From JBEEMU01 sp043778315 (GTDB taxonomy: Bacteria; Bacteroidota; Bacteroidia; Chitinophagales; Saprospiraceae): 12,546 bases of DNA. The translations under genes were made by a program, and so were the position numbers. Below the pieces are notes generated by a model. It made no database searches, was not told the DNA's origin, and worked only from the letters and a program-made list of their open reading frames with translations. This document shows, piece after piece, positions 5,941-12,546 of the stretch (positions within the stretch are counted from its first letter, which is position 1; each line of letters begins with the position of its first letter). The stretch spans positions 1-12,546 of the forward strand of contig JAYWGJ010000417.1 in NCBI GenBank assembly GCA_043778315.1, written 5' to 3'.

Positions 5941-7041
5941 TTACAACATTCCGCCTTGAATGATGCCGCCGCCGACTACGTCGTCACCGTCGTAAAACAC
6001 GGCAGATTGCCCAGGCGCAACGCCTTTTACGTTCGACATAAAATCGACTTGCAAGATGTCGTCGTTGAAATACGATAGCTGCGCCAAAGTTCCACTATCA
6101 TGATAACGTATTTTGGTGGTCAATTCGATGCCTGTCGGAAAAATTTGACTTTTCTGCGCATTGATTTTGCCAACGGTCATGCTGTTTTTGACGAGTTCCT
6201 CCTCGCGCCCAAGCACAACGGTATTGGTTTCGGGACGAATATCGGTGACGTACATCGGTTCGCCGAAAGCGATATTTAAGCCCTTGCGCTGCCCGATTGT
6301 GTAAAACGGATAGCCTTGGTGCTTGCCCAAAACTTTGCCCGCTTTGTCCACATAATTGCCGCCACCCACTTTTTTATCCAAATCTTCTACTTGTCGACGC
6401 AAAAAAGCACGGTAATCGTTGTCTGGGACAAAACAAATTTCGTAACTTTCTCCTTTTTTCGACATTTCGGAGTAACCGAAGTCGAACGCCAGTTGCCGCA
6501 CCTCTGGTTTTTTGAGGTCGGAGAGCGGAAATTGTGTGCGCGCCAAACACGCCTGACTCAATCCCCAAAGCACATACGATTGGTCTTTGAGCGCGTCCGC
6601 CGAGCGGCTAATAAAGTGCCGGTCGTTTTCGGTTTTTATCTTCGCGTAATGCCCCGTGATGATGTGTTCGCAGTCGAGCGCGTCGGCACGGCGCAGCAGC
6701 GCGTCCCATTTTATATGTGTGTTGCACAATACGCACGGGTTCGGGGTGCGCCCCGCCATGTACTCGTCCACGAAGTTATCAATCACATAATTGCCAAATT
6801 CTTCGCGAATATCGACAATAAAATGATGAAAACCTGCCTGTACCGCTACGCTGCGCGCATCGTTGATGCTGTCGAGACTGCAACAACCCGTTTCTTTTTT
6901 GCTACCGCCAACGTTCGCGTAGTCCCACGTTTTCATGGTAATACCAATCACTTCGTAGCCCTGCTCGTGCATCATCAAAGCGGCGACGGTGCTGTCAATA
7001 CCGCCGCTCATCGCCACCAAAACCTTTCCTTTTTTGCTCAT
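5941..7041 (-). CDS. mnmA: tRNA-specific 2-thiouridylase MnmA
   Basis: MnmA adds sulfur to C2 of the wobble uridine (U34) of tRNA-Lys, -Glu and -Gln in the cytoplasm, using ATP and a persulfide relay. The 366-residue product has the ATP-binding PP-loop SGGIDS (12-17), a GCC motif (52-54), the first catalytic Cys in NPCVLCN (C103), GHYA (130-133) and the second catalytic Cys in EICFVPD (C203). The PP-loop domain is followed by the central and C-terminal beta-barrel domains expected for the family, and the length is typical. The ATG at 7041 is preferred: an in-frame TTG at 7068 overlaps the promoter -7 box and would lie upstream of the transcript start. It is a single minus-strand gene with its own promoter. 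No sulfur-relay gene is adjacent, as is usual for this housekeeping gene. Confidence 0.97.
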   Translation of the reverse strand: MSKKGKVLVAMSGGIDSTVAALMMHEQGYEVIGITMKTWDYANVGGSKKETGCCSLDSINDARSVAVQAGFHHFIVDIREEFGNYVIDNFVDEYMAGRTPNPCVLCNTHIKWDALLRRADALDCEHIITGHYAKIKTENDRHFISRSADALKDQSYVLWGLSQACLARTQFPLSDLKKPEVRQLAFDFGYSEMSKKGESYEICFVPDNDYRAFLRRQVEDLDKKVGGGNYVDKAGKVLGKHQGYPFYTIGQRKGLNIAFGEPMYVTDIRPETNTVVLGREEELVKNSMTVGKINAQKSQIFPTGIELTTKIRYHDSGTLAQLSYFNDDILQVDFMSNVKGVAPGQSAVFYDGDDVVGGGIIQGGML

Positions 7042-7065
7042 TTTTATAATATAGATCTTATGGCG

Positions 7066-7094
7066 CAAAGATACGGTTTTTTTGAGTTTTGCAA
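7066..7094 (-). promoter_or_regulatory. mnmA promoter
   Basis: On the minus strand TTG (7094-7092) is followed after 18 bases by TATCTTTG (7073-7066), a full Bacteroidota promoter. It predicts a leader of about 18-20 bases before the ATG at 7041, which excludes the TTG at 7068 as a start codon. Confidence 0.65.
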
Positions 7095-7126
7095 CTGCAA
7101 TAAATTAATTACGTTTTTTTACAGGC

Positions 7127-7163
7127 AAACGCCGTTGTCTTCCTCGCGAAGGCAACGGCGTTT
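7127..7163. terminator. Terminator-like hairpin between the lipoprotein operon and mnmA
   Basis: Arms AAACGCCGTTG (7127-7137) and CAACGGCGTTT (7153-7163) pair perfectly, with an inner CTTC/GAAG stem. It lies 30 bases downstream of the stop of the 7195 lipoprotein gene, so it most likely ends that operon. The longer T-run (five) is on the plus strand, while the minus strand has only three T, so it is oddly polar for this job. Confidence 0.65.
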
Positions 7164-7194
7164 TTGTAATGAAAAAAATTCTTGAAACTGTATT

Positions 7195-7809
7195 TTACGG
7201 CTGAATATTATACGTCAGCAACTCCCATTTTTTGACTGTTTTGAAGCCAAAATCTATGCTATTCATTTGTTTTTTGACGATACCGATGCGTTTATCTATC
7301 CACATATTGCTTTCTCCGCGCGAATTAACGGCATCGCTATAATGATTGAGGTGATATAAATTGTCATAACTCACATTATTAACAGTCATCGTTTCGATGC
7401 CGAGCGCGTTACTATCTCCGCCGTCGCAAGACGACCAAGTGCTGCCCGTCACAAACGGATTTATGATTTTTTGGTCGTAGCAAGGCAATCTATAGTTAAA
7501 AAACAATACTGTATCTTGGATAGTCGCCACAAATAAAGTATCCGATTTTGTTTTATATTGATGCAGCCACATTTGCGCACTGATATTTTTTGGCTGCAAT
7601 AAGGTGTTACCGATGACGGTCACCTTGACGGTATCGATGGTTTTTTGTACCTTATCCAAACTATCCGTAAACTTGTACGTCCAAGTATCGCCTATTTTGG
7701 CATTGATTAAATTCGGCGGATTAGGCACGGGAGCTGGCGTGCAATCGTCTTTCTGTTTGCAGGCATAACTGCCCAAAAAGACAAGTAGCAATAAAGTGAG
7801 TTTTTGCAT
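7195..7809 (-). CDS. Small lipoprotein of unknown function, last gene of a three-gene operon
   Basis: The 204-residue product has a type II signal peptide with SYAC (C17), a Pro-rich tether (PAPVPNPPN, about 26-34) and then IGDTWTYKFTDSL, a beta-strand opening seen in many Bacteroidota lipoproteins of unknown function. The rest is Ser/Thr/Asp-rich and beta-like, with further Cys (CYDQ, SSCDGG) that may form a disulfide. The ATG at 7809 directly precedes the signal peptide. Only 12 bases separate it from the upstream T9SS protein gene, so co-transcription is likely; a hairpin follows its stop. Base composition is intermediate between the AT-rich upstream pair and the rest of the window. It could be an anchor or partner of the secreted protein encoded just upstream, but this is inference. 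Confidence 0.83.
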   Translation of the reverse strand: MQKLTLLLLVFLGSYACKQKDDCTPAPVPNPPNLINAKIGDTWTYKFTDSLDKVQKTIDTVKVTVIGNTLLQPKNISAQMWLHQYKTKSDTLFVATIQDTVLFFNYRLPCYDQKIINPFVTGSTWSSCDGGDSNALGIETMTVNNVSYDNLYHLNHYSDAVNSRGESNMWIDKRIGIVKKQMNSIDFGFKTVKKWELLTYNIQP

Positions 7810-7821
7810 GGAAAGTAAGGT

Positions 7822-9864
7822 TTAGATTTTGACAAGTTTACCAATTTTTATAGCATGGTCGGTAGTGTATCTATAAATGTAAGTTCCTGCTGGTAATAGT
7901 CCAATATTTATGCTAATTTGATATTCACCAGAGTCTAAATTTGTCAATTTTTCGACTGTTCGTATTAAATAGCCATTAATATTGAACAATTCAATTTTTA
8001 TATCTGAATTGTGAGCAAGACTATACTTGAGTGTTACATCTGCATCAGTAGGATTGGGAAAGCAGTTAATTTTAGTTTCAAATAGTGCCTCTTCTTGTAC
8101 CCTATCACCTTCTTTGAAGGTTCTACTTGGACTATTGGGTGCAAATAGAGGTAGGCAACTATCAAAATTCTTACTAAATAAATTAGTTGCAAAAACCGTA
8201 CCGTATTCTGCTTCAAAACCTGGTAGTAATTCAACAGATGTTTTAGCTCGGGTAGTCAATCTGGTATTATTCTTTGAACTAAATGTTGAGTAAACTGGTA
8301 TTTTTATATTACCATTGGACTGGTATAGTACAGACGTAGCAGTATTAGAATAATTTTCTTTACCCTTAATACTTATATTTTGCCAACTTGATATTTTAAC
8401 AGGTCTATCAAAATTTAAGGTTGATAGATATATTTGCCAGTTATCCGCAGTCCCATTACCATCAATATCTCTGTTATCAGCCCAGACTGCATAAGCTTTA
8501 CCCGCGTAACTTGCTATTGAAATATAATCACCAGCATATCCAGAACCAAAACCTGGTATAGTTGCCGGCACATGACTTTTATCACTTACTTTAATATTTT
8601 GGAATGTTCCTCCACCATCTATAGAATACGCAACATATGTATTTGTTGTATAGCCCACCGTAGCGTCCATACAGTAATATACAACTGTAACAATACCAGT
8701 AGTCTCATCTACGCTAATTGCTGGAAACCAACTTTGTTGTCCCGACACGAGACTAATCCTTTGTGCAGGAGACCATGATATTCCTTGGTTATCTGAATAT
8801 CTTAATCTAATAACGGATTTTAATGAAGATGTTGATTCGAATTCTGGATAAGCGACATATATTCGTCCCCCATATGTTCCACATCCCACGTCCACACCAA
8901 GAGTAGGGAAATCTGCTACTCTTGTGTTATTGAACTCTTGTATTCCTACTGAAGAGGTTCTAATACCCCTGTAAAGAAATCCTGGTCGGTCAGTGAATGA
9001 TACGCCCCCATTTGTAGATACAGCAAAGCCCAAGCTTTTAGCAGGTAAATTATTCGTTATAGAATAATCTGCCCATGCTACATAAACCTCTCCATTTCTA
9101 CCAACCTGAATAGCATTATTTCCTAAAAAACCAATATTATTTTTTAGTACAATGGGATTACTGAATGTTTGACCGCCATCTATAGAGCGATTAAACATTA
9201 CCTGTGGTGTTACACTACTAGAGCGATACCACCCCGCATAAAAATTATTTTTATATGGACTTTCAGGATTTTCATCACATAAAACCATTGGTTTATCAAA
9301 ACCAAGGACTGGCATGGGAACTCCTACTACTTGTGGAAGCCATGTTGCACCATAGTTAGTGGTTTTTTGAACTAAATAATTATTTGCAGGTGGTCGTGAG
9401 CCACCCGTGGGCTTTAACGAAGTAGGTCCCATGCTAACTATATATCCATTCCCATTCTGGTCAAACGCCGTTGCAGGGTCGCCTCGATTTGGAGCATCGT
9501 TAGGCAAGCCCTCAGAGCCAGACCAAGTTGTCCCGCCATCATTACTCAATGCGTAACCTTGAATACCATTTTTTATTCCTAAATCAAATTCTGTATGAAA
9601 ACTTGCAAGCAGCAAACTTGGTTTGTTTTTACAGATACTTAAATGTACCTCTGATTGTTGGCGAGGTGTAGGTAATATTTGTACATCATAACTATCTGTT
9701 ACATTAGTAGCAGATTCAGGACTTGATGTAATATTAGGATAATAATGTAATGCGTCAGGGTAACTACTTGGTGGAGTATAGTTTTTGTCATCCTGTACAG
9801 CTGTTATTTGTCCAAAAGAATAACAGCTATTAAATAAGAATAATATAGTATAATATTTTTGCAT
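7822..9864 (-). CDS. T9SS-secreted BNR/sialidase-like repeat protein
   Basis: This 680-residue protein is predicted to be exported by Sec (signal peptide about 1-19, ending FGQ) and then by the type IX secretion system. The central region (about 80-480) carries repeated Asp-box/BNR motifs: SNDGGTTW (107-114), TNYGATW, SIDGGQTF, STNGGVSF and SIDGGGTF, as found in bladed beta-propeller proteins such as sialidases. The arginine triad and acid residues of true sialidases could not be recognised, so glycosidase activity is not claimed. A segment SVELLPGFEAEYGTVFAT (about 540-560) matches a surface-protein motif that often precedes T9SS domains. The C-terminal 85 residues (596-680: CFPNPTDADV, VEKLTNLDSGEY, LPAGTYIYR, KLVKI) form a type A sorting domain, so it is secreted and probably bound to the surface via lipopolysaccharide. 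Composition is AT-rich compared with neighbours. It is the middle gene of an operon. Confidence 0.9.
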   Translation of the reverse strand: MQKYYTILFLFNSCYSFGQITAVQDDKNYTPPSSYPDALHYYPNITSSPESATNVTDSYDVQILPTPRQQSEVHLSICKNKPSLLLASFHTEFDLGIKNGIQGYALSNDGGTTWSGSEGLPNDAPNRGDPATAFDQNGNGYIVSMGPTSLKPTGGSRPPANNYLVQKTTNYGATWLPQVVGVPMPVLGFDKPMVLCDENPESPYKNNFYAGWYRSSSVTPQVMFNRSIDGGQTFSNPIVLKNNIGFLGNNAIQVGRNGEVYVAWADYSITNNLPAKSLGFAVSTNGGVSFTDRPGFLYRGIRTSSVGIQEFNNTRVADFPTLGVDVGCGTYGGRIYVAYPEFESTSSLKSVIRLRYSDNQGISWSPAQRISLVSGQQSWFPAISVDETTGIVTVVYYCMDATVGYTTNTYVAYSIDGGGTFQNIKVSDKSHVPATIPGFGSGYAGDYISIASYAGKAYAVWADNRDIDGNGTADNWQIYLSTLNFDRPVKISSWQNISIKGKENYSNTATSVLYQSNGNIKIPVYSTFSSKNNTRLTTRAKTSVELLPGFEAEYGTVFATNLFSKNFDSCLPLFAPNSPSRTFKEGDRVQEEALFETKINCFPNPTDADVTLKYSLAHNSDIKIELFNINGYLIRTVEKLTNLDSGEYQISINIGLLPAGTYIYRYTTDHAIKIGKLVKI

Positions 9865-9885
9865 AACTTGATGTGTTTTTAGACG

Positions 9886-10716
9886 TTATTGTTTTTTTAA
9901 GGCATCTATCTGTTTTTGTAAATCAATGATGTACAAGGTTAATTCCTCTATTTTTTCAAGTAGTAAAACATCTGTCTTACCCAAATCATTACCATTTTCT
10001 TGCATTTTTTGTGCGCTTGGTATGTTAGGAAGATGTTTGTTCTGACTAATGTAGTCTTGTAACTGATAAATTGATAGTAGCGTGTAGTTCTTATTGAAAA
10101 CATAATCTGCCCAATCGTTAGTTGTTGCAACAGCTACTTTTATTTTCTCTGTTATAATACCTCGCTCTACATATAGCTTATAGTTAGTTGCTAATGTGGG
10201 ATAGCCCGTTTTATCTGTTTGGACGTTGCCAATTCTTACTCGTCCGTCACCAAGAATTTCCATTGCTTGTTTATCTAAGAAATCACAAGTAGTGAATTCC
10301 TGACCCACCTGTGACGCTGTCCCCCCTGTTCCTTTAAAAGGAACGAACATTATAGAGCCTCCGACTGTACCATAAATAGCGGAACCGCCATTGCTACCTC
10401 CGTCACTCGATACCTCCCATTTTCCAGTGCCAGAATTATAGGAAGTATTAAAGCCGATATATGATGTTCCATACAGCGTTCGACTACCACAGTTCAGCAA
10501 GTACGCACTACCAACGTTAAATCTATCAATTTGATTGGAAACCTGTCCGACCTGAAATATTGATTTTGCAGGTTGGGCTAATCCAATATTCAGAGAACCT
10601 GTACGATATAGCGGTGTCCATGAACTAGATGATAACGGCAGCCAGTCTTGAGCTTTCGTAGGTGTAAAAATAAAAATCAGTAAACTGAGGCTAAATAGAA
10701 ATTTAAATTTGGTCAT
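9886..10716 (-). CDS. Exported protein with tail-fibre-like C-terminal domain
   Basis: This 276-residue protein has a signal peptide (about 1-23, ending TKAQ) and a Gly/Ser-rich beta-like middle with SSDGGSNGGSAIYGTVGG (about 103-120). From about residue 201 it follows a pattern common to Bacteroidota exported proteins related to phage tail-fibre/S74-type C-termini: DWADYVFNKNY, a helix, then NKHLPNIPSAQKM and LLLEKIEELT, ending in a predicted coiled coil (about 250-276) that suggests trimerisation. The Ser-Asp self-cleavage dyad of true S74 chaperones was not identified. It has no sorting domain, so it may stay in the periplasm or attach by trimerising. It is the first gene of the operon, 21 bases ahead of the T9SS protein gene, and is AT-rich like it. 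Function is unknown; a surface fibre or adhesin is possible. Confidence 0.82.
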   Translation of the reverse strand: MTKFKFLFSLSLLIFIFTPTKAQDWLPLSSSSWTPLYRTGSLNIGLAQPAKSIFQVGQVSNQIDRFNVGSAYLLNCGSRTLYGTSYIGFNTSYNSGTGKWEVSSDGGSNGGSAIYGTVGGSIMFVPFKGTGGTASQVGQEFTTCDFLDKQAMEILGDGRVRIGNVQTDKTGYPTLATNYKLYVERGIITEKIKVAVATTNDWADYVFNKNYTLLSIYQLQDYISQNKHLPNIPSAQKMQENGNDLGKTDVLLLEKIEELTLYIIDLQKQIDALKKQ

Positions 10717-11133
10717 TGTTAAAAAATTTAGGTTGTGAAAATATTATTTTGATAAAAAAGGTTGATAAAAAATTTTGGTATAAATCGAATAAAAAAAGGT
10801 ACGAACCACGCCAAATTAATTGCTCAAGTCAGGGTACCAGCAAGCACCGCACGGAGAAACAAAAAAACAGGCGAAGGGACGTACCTATACGGCACGTACC
10901 TTCTAAACCCATTCTTTCTCCGTTTTAAAAATTGCTGGTTTCCGACTCGAGAAATTTAGTTTAGTAGTATGCTACAAATATGTTGAAAAAGAACGTTATC
11001 TTTTCTTAATTTTAATCAATTTTTATTTTACTTCATTCAAAGATGCACTGCTATTTTGACATTACCAAATATTTTGTAAAAAATAATACGATTTTTTTAT
11101 TTTCATTATCAAAAACACACAAAATACCTCCTC
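10717..11133. other. 417-base intergenic region upstream of the T9SS operon
   Basis: No gene is supported here: the two overlapping plus-strand open frames (10716-10928 and 10762-10959) lack a signal peptide, known motifs or a promoter. The region contains a direct repeat TTGATAAAAAA (10749-10759 and 10762-10772), a repeated ACGTACCT (10879-10886 and 10894-10901), and 8-base arms CGGAGAAA (10852-10859) and TTTCTCCG (10915-10922), the latter followed by TTTTAAAA. It must hold the promoter of the minus-strand operon, but no exact TAnnTTTG was seen; CATATTTG at 10982-10975 (minus strand) is a 7 of 8 match. The outer part (10985-11133) is very AT-rich with nothing recognised. Confidence 0.6.
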
Positions 11134-12546
11134 TTACTCTACAATAATCTGCTGTCCTTTCGGGTATTTCAGACTATACACCAAGCGGATTTTTTTGGTT
11201 TCGCCTGCCGCGAGGCGGACGTTCCAAGTGAGCGTACCGGTATCGGATTGCAGTTTCGCGCCCGTTTGTTCGTCTATTTCTACTATCAATTCTTGGTTTT
11301 TGGAAAGCGGCACATTGTCCAAAACCACCACCTCGATAGGTATCGTTTTGTTGTTGCGGAGCGTTGTTTCGTAACCGACGGTTGTTTTGCGGGTATTGCT
11401 AAGTAGCTTGCTGCTCGTGATGTCTTTTAGTTTTTCGCGTTTGATGCTCACTTTTTCGTCGCGCCCAAGCGAGAGCAGCAGCGTGTCGTTCGGCGTGTTC
11501 GGGTTCAAGTCTGATTGCCCGACATAAGTATCGCCAAAAAACAAATTCGCCTTGCCTGCCGCCAAATTATATTGCGCTACATTAGGTATTTTGGTGAGCA
11601 AAAACGCGGCTTGCTCGCGGCTCGGAACGATATTATACTCGTAAACGGCTGGCACTTCGTAGTTTTCTATCTGCACCAAATGCGCTTGCCCGTCGGTCGG
11701 AATATCTTGTAAGTCCTTGATTTCCAACTCACTACTTACGCCCGCATCGCCCGCAGGTGGCGGCGGTGGCGGCGCGGTAAACGAAACGCCGCTTCGGTCT
11801 TGGTAGCGGTAGGTCATTATAGCATTGTAATCTGTAACGATAGTCGCGTCGTAATTGCTGATGCGCCCTGCTATGCCTACGCCGCTGGAGCCTACTTCAA
11901 GACCTGGCGCAGTAAACGGCTCTTTATCCATATAATCCGCTACGCCGTCGCCGTCCACATCTAATACTGCTTTACTTTCATTGCTTTTTAATCTGATATA
12001 TCGCTTGCGCAAAACGGGCTGCGCGTTGTCCGCACTCGGGTTGCCCGTAGAAACGAACAGGCGTATCGCCTTCCAATCTACGCCCGTGTATTGCACTAGG
12101 TTCGCTTTGTAAGTGAGCGCGAGCGGCTTGTCGAACTCGGGTGCTTTCACGTCGTAAATCGGGACCCAATAGGCGGCTTTGGTGAGCATCGCGAAACTAA
12201 GGTCTATTTGCGCGGCAGCGTCCGCTTTCACTTGCAACACCAATTCGCCCATCTGCTTAAACGCTTTTTTGTCCAGCTCGTACAGCCGCGCATTTGTGCG
12301 CATCAGCACTTCTACCGATTTAGTTTGCGCGACTTGTAGGTCGCGGAGTTTGCCGCGCAACTCGGGTAGTCGCTTCGCGTAATAGTCATCTGCGCGCTGC
12401 ACTTCGTCGATACTCGCGCCTTTCTGACTGCCGCCCGTGTTGCCTTGAACAATCGTTTTTATAGCGAACATTTGGTCTTCGACCGTTTTTATTTGGTCGG
12501 TGATTTGGTAGTGCTGTTTCTCCAAAACCTTAACGGTATCCAATAA
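11134..12546 (-). CDS. MuiA-family (DUF4139) protein, 5' part missing, with TSP3-like insertion
   Basis: The frame runs off the right edge, so the N-terminus (normally a signal peptide and DUF4140) is missing; 470 C-terminal residues are visible. The first part (about 1-105) is a coiled-coil linker. Then come the DUF4139 hallmarks: YWVPIYDVKAP (about 125-135), LTYKANLVQYTGVDWK (about 143-158), STGNPS and, near the end, DTLLLSLGRDEKVSIKREK, GTLTWNVRLAAGETKKI and a closing YSLKYPKGQQ. MuiA-type proteins were named as mucoidy inhibitors; their biochemical role is unknown and they are usually exported. Between the first and second halves is DVDGDGVADYMDKEP (195-209 of the visible part), a TSP3/OmpA-associated calcium-binding signature, and later a Pro tract (APPPPPPAG) before the second half. 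The family call is firm; the meaning of the insertion is open. Confidence 0.9.
   Translation of the reverse strand, partial: LLDTVKVLEKQHYQITDQIKTVEDQMFAIKTIVQGNTGGSQKGASIDEVQRADDYYAKRLPELRGKLRDLQVAQTKSVEVLMRTNARLYELDKKAFKQMGELVLQVKADAAAQIDLSFAMLTKAAYWVPIYDVKAPEFDKPLALTYKANLVQYTGVDWKAIRLFVSTGNPSADNAQPVLRKRYIRLKSNESKAVLDVDGDGVADYMDKEPFTAPGLEVGSSGVGIAGRISNYDATIVTDYNAIMTYRYQDRSGVSFTAPPPPPPAGDAGVSSELEIKDLQDIPTDGQAHLVQIENYEVPAVYEYNIVPSREQAAFLLTKIPNVAQYNLAAGKANLFFGDTYVGQSDLNPNTPNDTLLLSLGRDEKVSIKREKLKDITSSKLLSNTRKTTVGYETTLRNNKTIPIEVVVLDNVPLSKNQELIVEIDEQTGAKLQSDTGTLTWNVRLAAGETKKIRLVYSLKYPKGQQIIVE

Noticed and set aside
6316..7185. Plus-strand open frame of 289 codons opposite mnmA
   Set aside because: It is fully antisense to mnmA, a strongly supported conserved gene, and its translation shows no signal, domain or conserved motif.
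7822..9864. Annotation as an active sialidase
   Set aside because: BNR/Asp-box motifs also occur in many non-sialidase beta-propellers, and I could not identify the catalytic arginine triad or Tyr/Glu pair.
10716..10959. Small plus-strand open frames as possible new genes
   Set aside because: Two frames overlap each other with basic, feature-poor products and no promoter or ribosome site; treated as noncoding spacer.

Overview
The window comes from a member of the Bacteroidota. The evidence is a type IX secretion (T9SS) C-terminal sorting domain, several TAnnTTTG promoter boxes upstream of genes that lack clear Shine-Dalgarno sites, many lipoproteins and signal peptides ending in A-Q, and Bacteroidota-style M61 peptidase and MuiA/DUF4139 proteins. 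The genus cannot be read from the sequence. No rRNA, tRNA, CRISPR array or intact insertion sequence was seen.

Layout, left to right. A serine beta-lactamase-like lipoprotein runs off the left edge (minus); its catalytic SxxK is changed to AxxE. Next is a secreted two-domain FKBP prolyl isomerase (minus), divergent from a secreted M61 peptidase with a PDZ domain (plus). The divergent spacer holds an array of perfect palindromes. An unrecognised exported protein (plus) follows and converges on a lipoprotein with a C-terminal cysteine cluster (minus), with hairpins between them. A block of about ten degenerate 'AAACGCAAAGAAG' repeat units separates that lipoprotein from mnmA (minus), the tRNA 2-thiouridylase.

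The right half starts with an apparent three-gene minus-strand operon (10716 to 7195): an exported protein with a phage-tail-fibre-like C-terminus, a large T9SS-secreted BNR-repeat protein, and a small lipoprotein. The first two genes are visibly AT-richer than their neighbours, which suggests acquisition or relaxed composition. A 417-base spacer with hairpins and short repeats follows. The last gene is the 3' part of a MuiA/DUF4139 protein (minus, running off the right edge) carrying an inserted calcium-binding TSP3-like motif.

Functionally this is mostly cell-envelope biology: periplasmic folding (FKBP), periplasmic proteolysis (M61), lipoproteins and surface-secreted proteins, with one housekeeping tRNA-modification gene. 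No obvious defence or biosynthetic system is present. The most distinctive points are the apparently inactive beta-lactamase-fold lipoprotein, the TSP3 insertion in the MuiA homologue, the AT-rich T9SS/tail-fibre-like operon, and several families of extragenic repeats.
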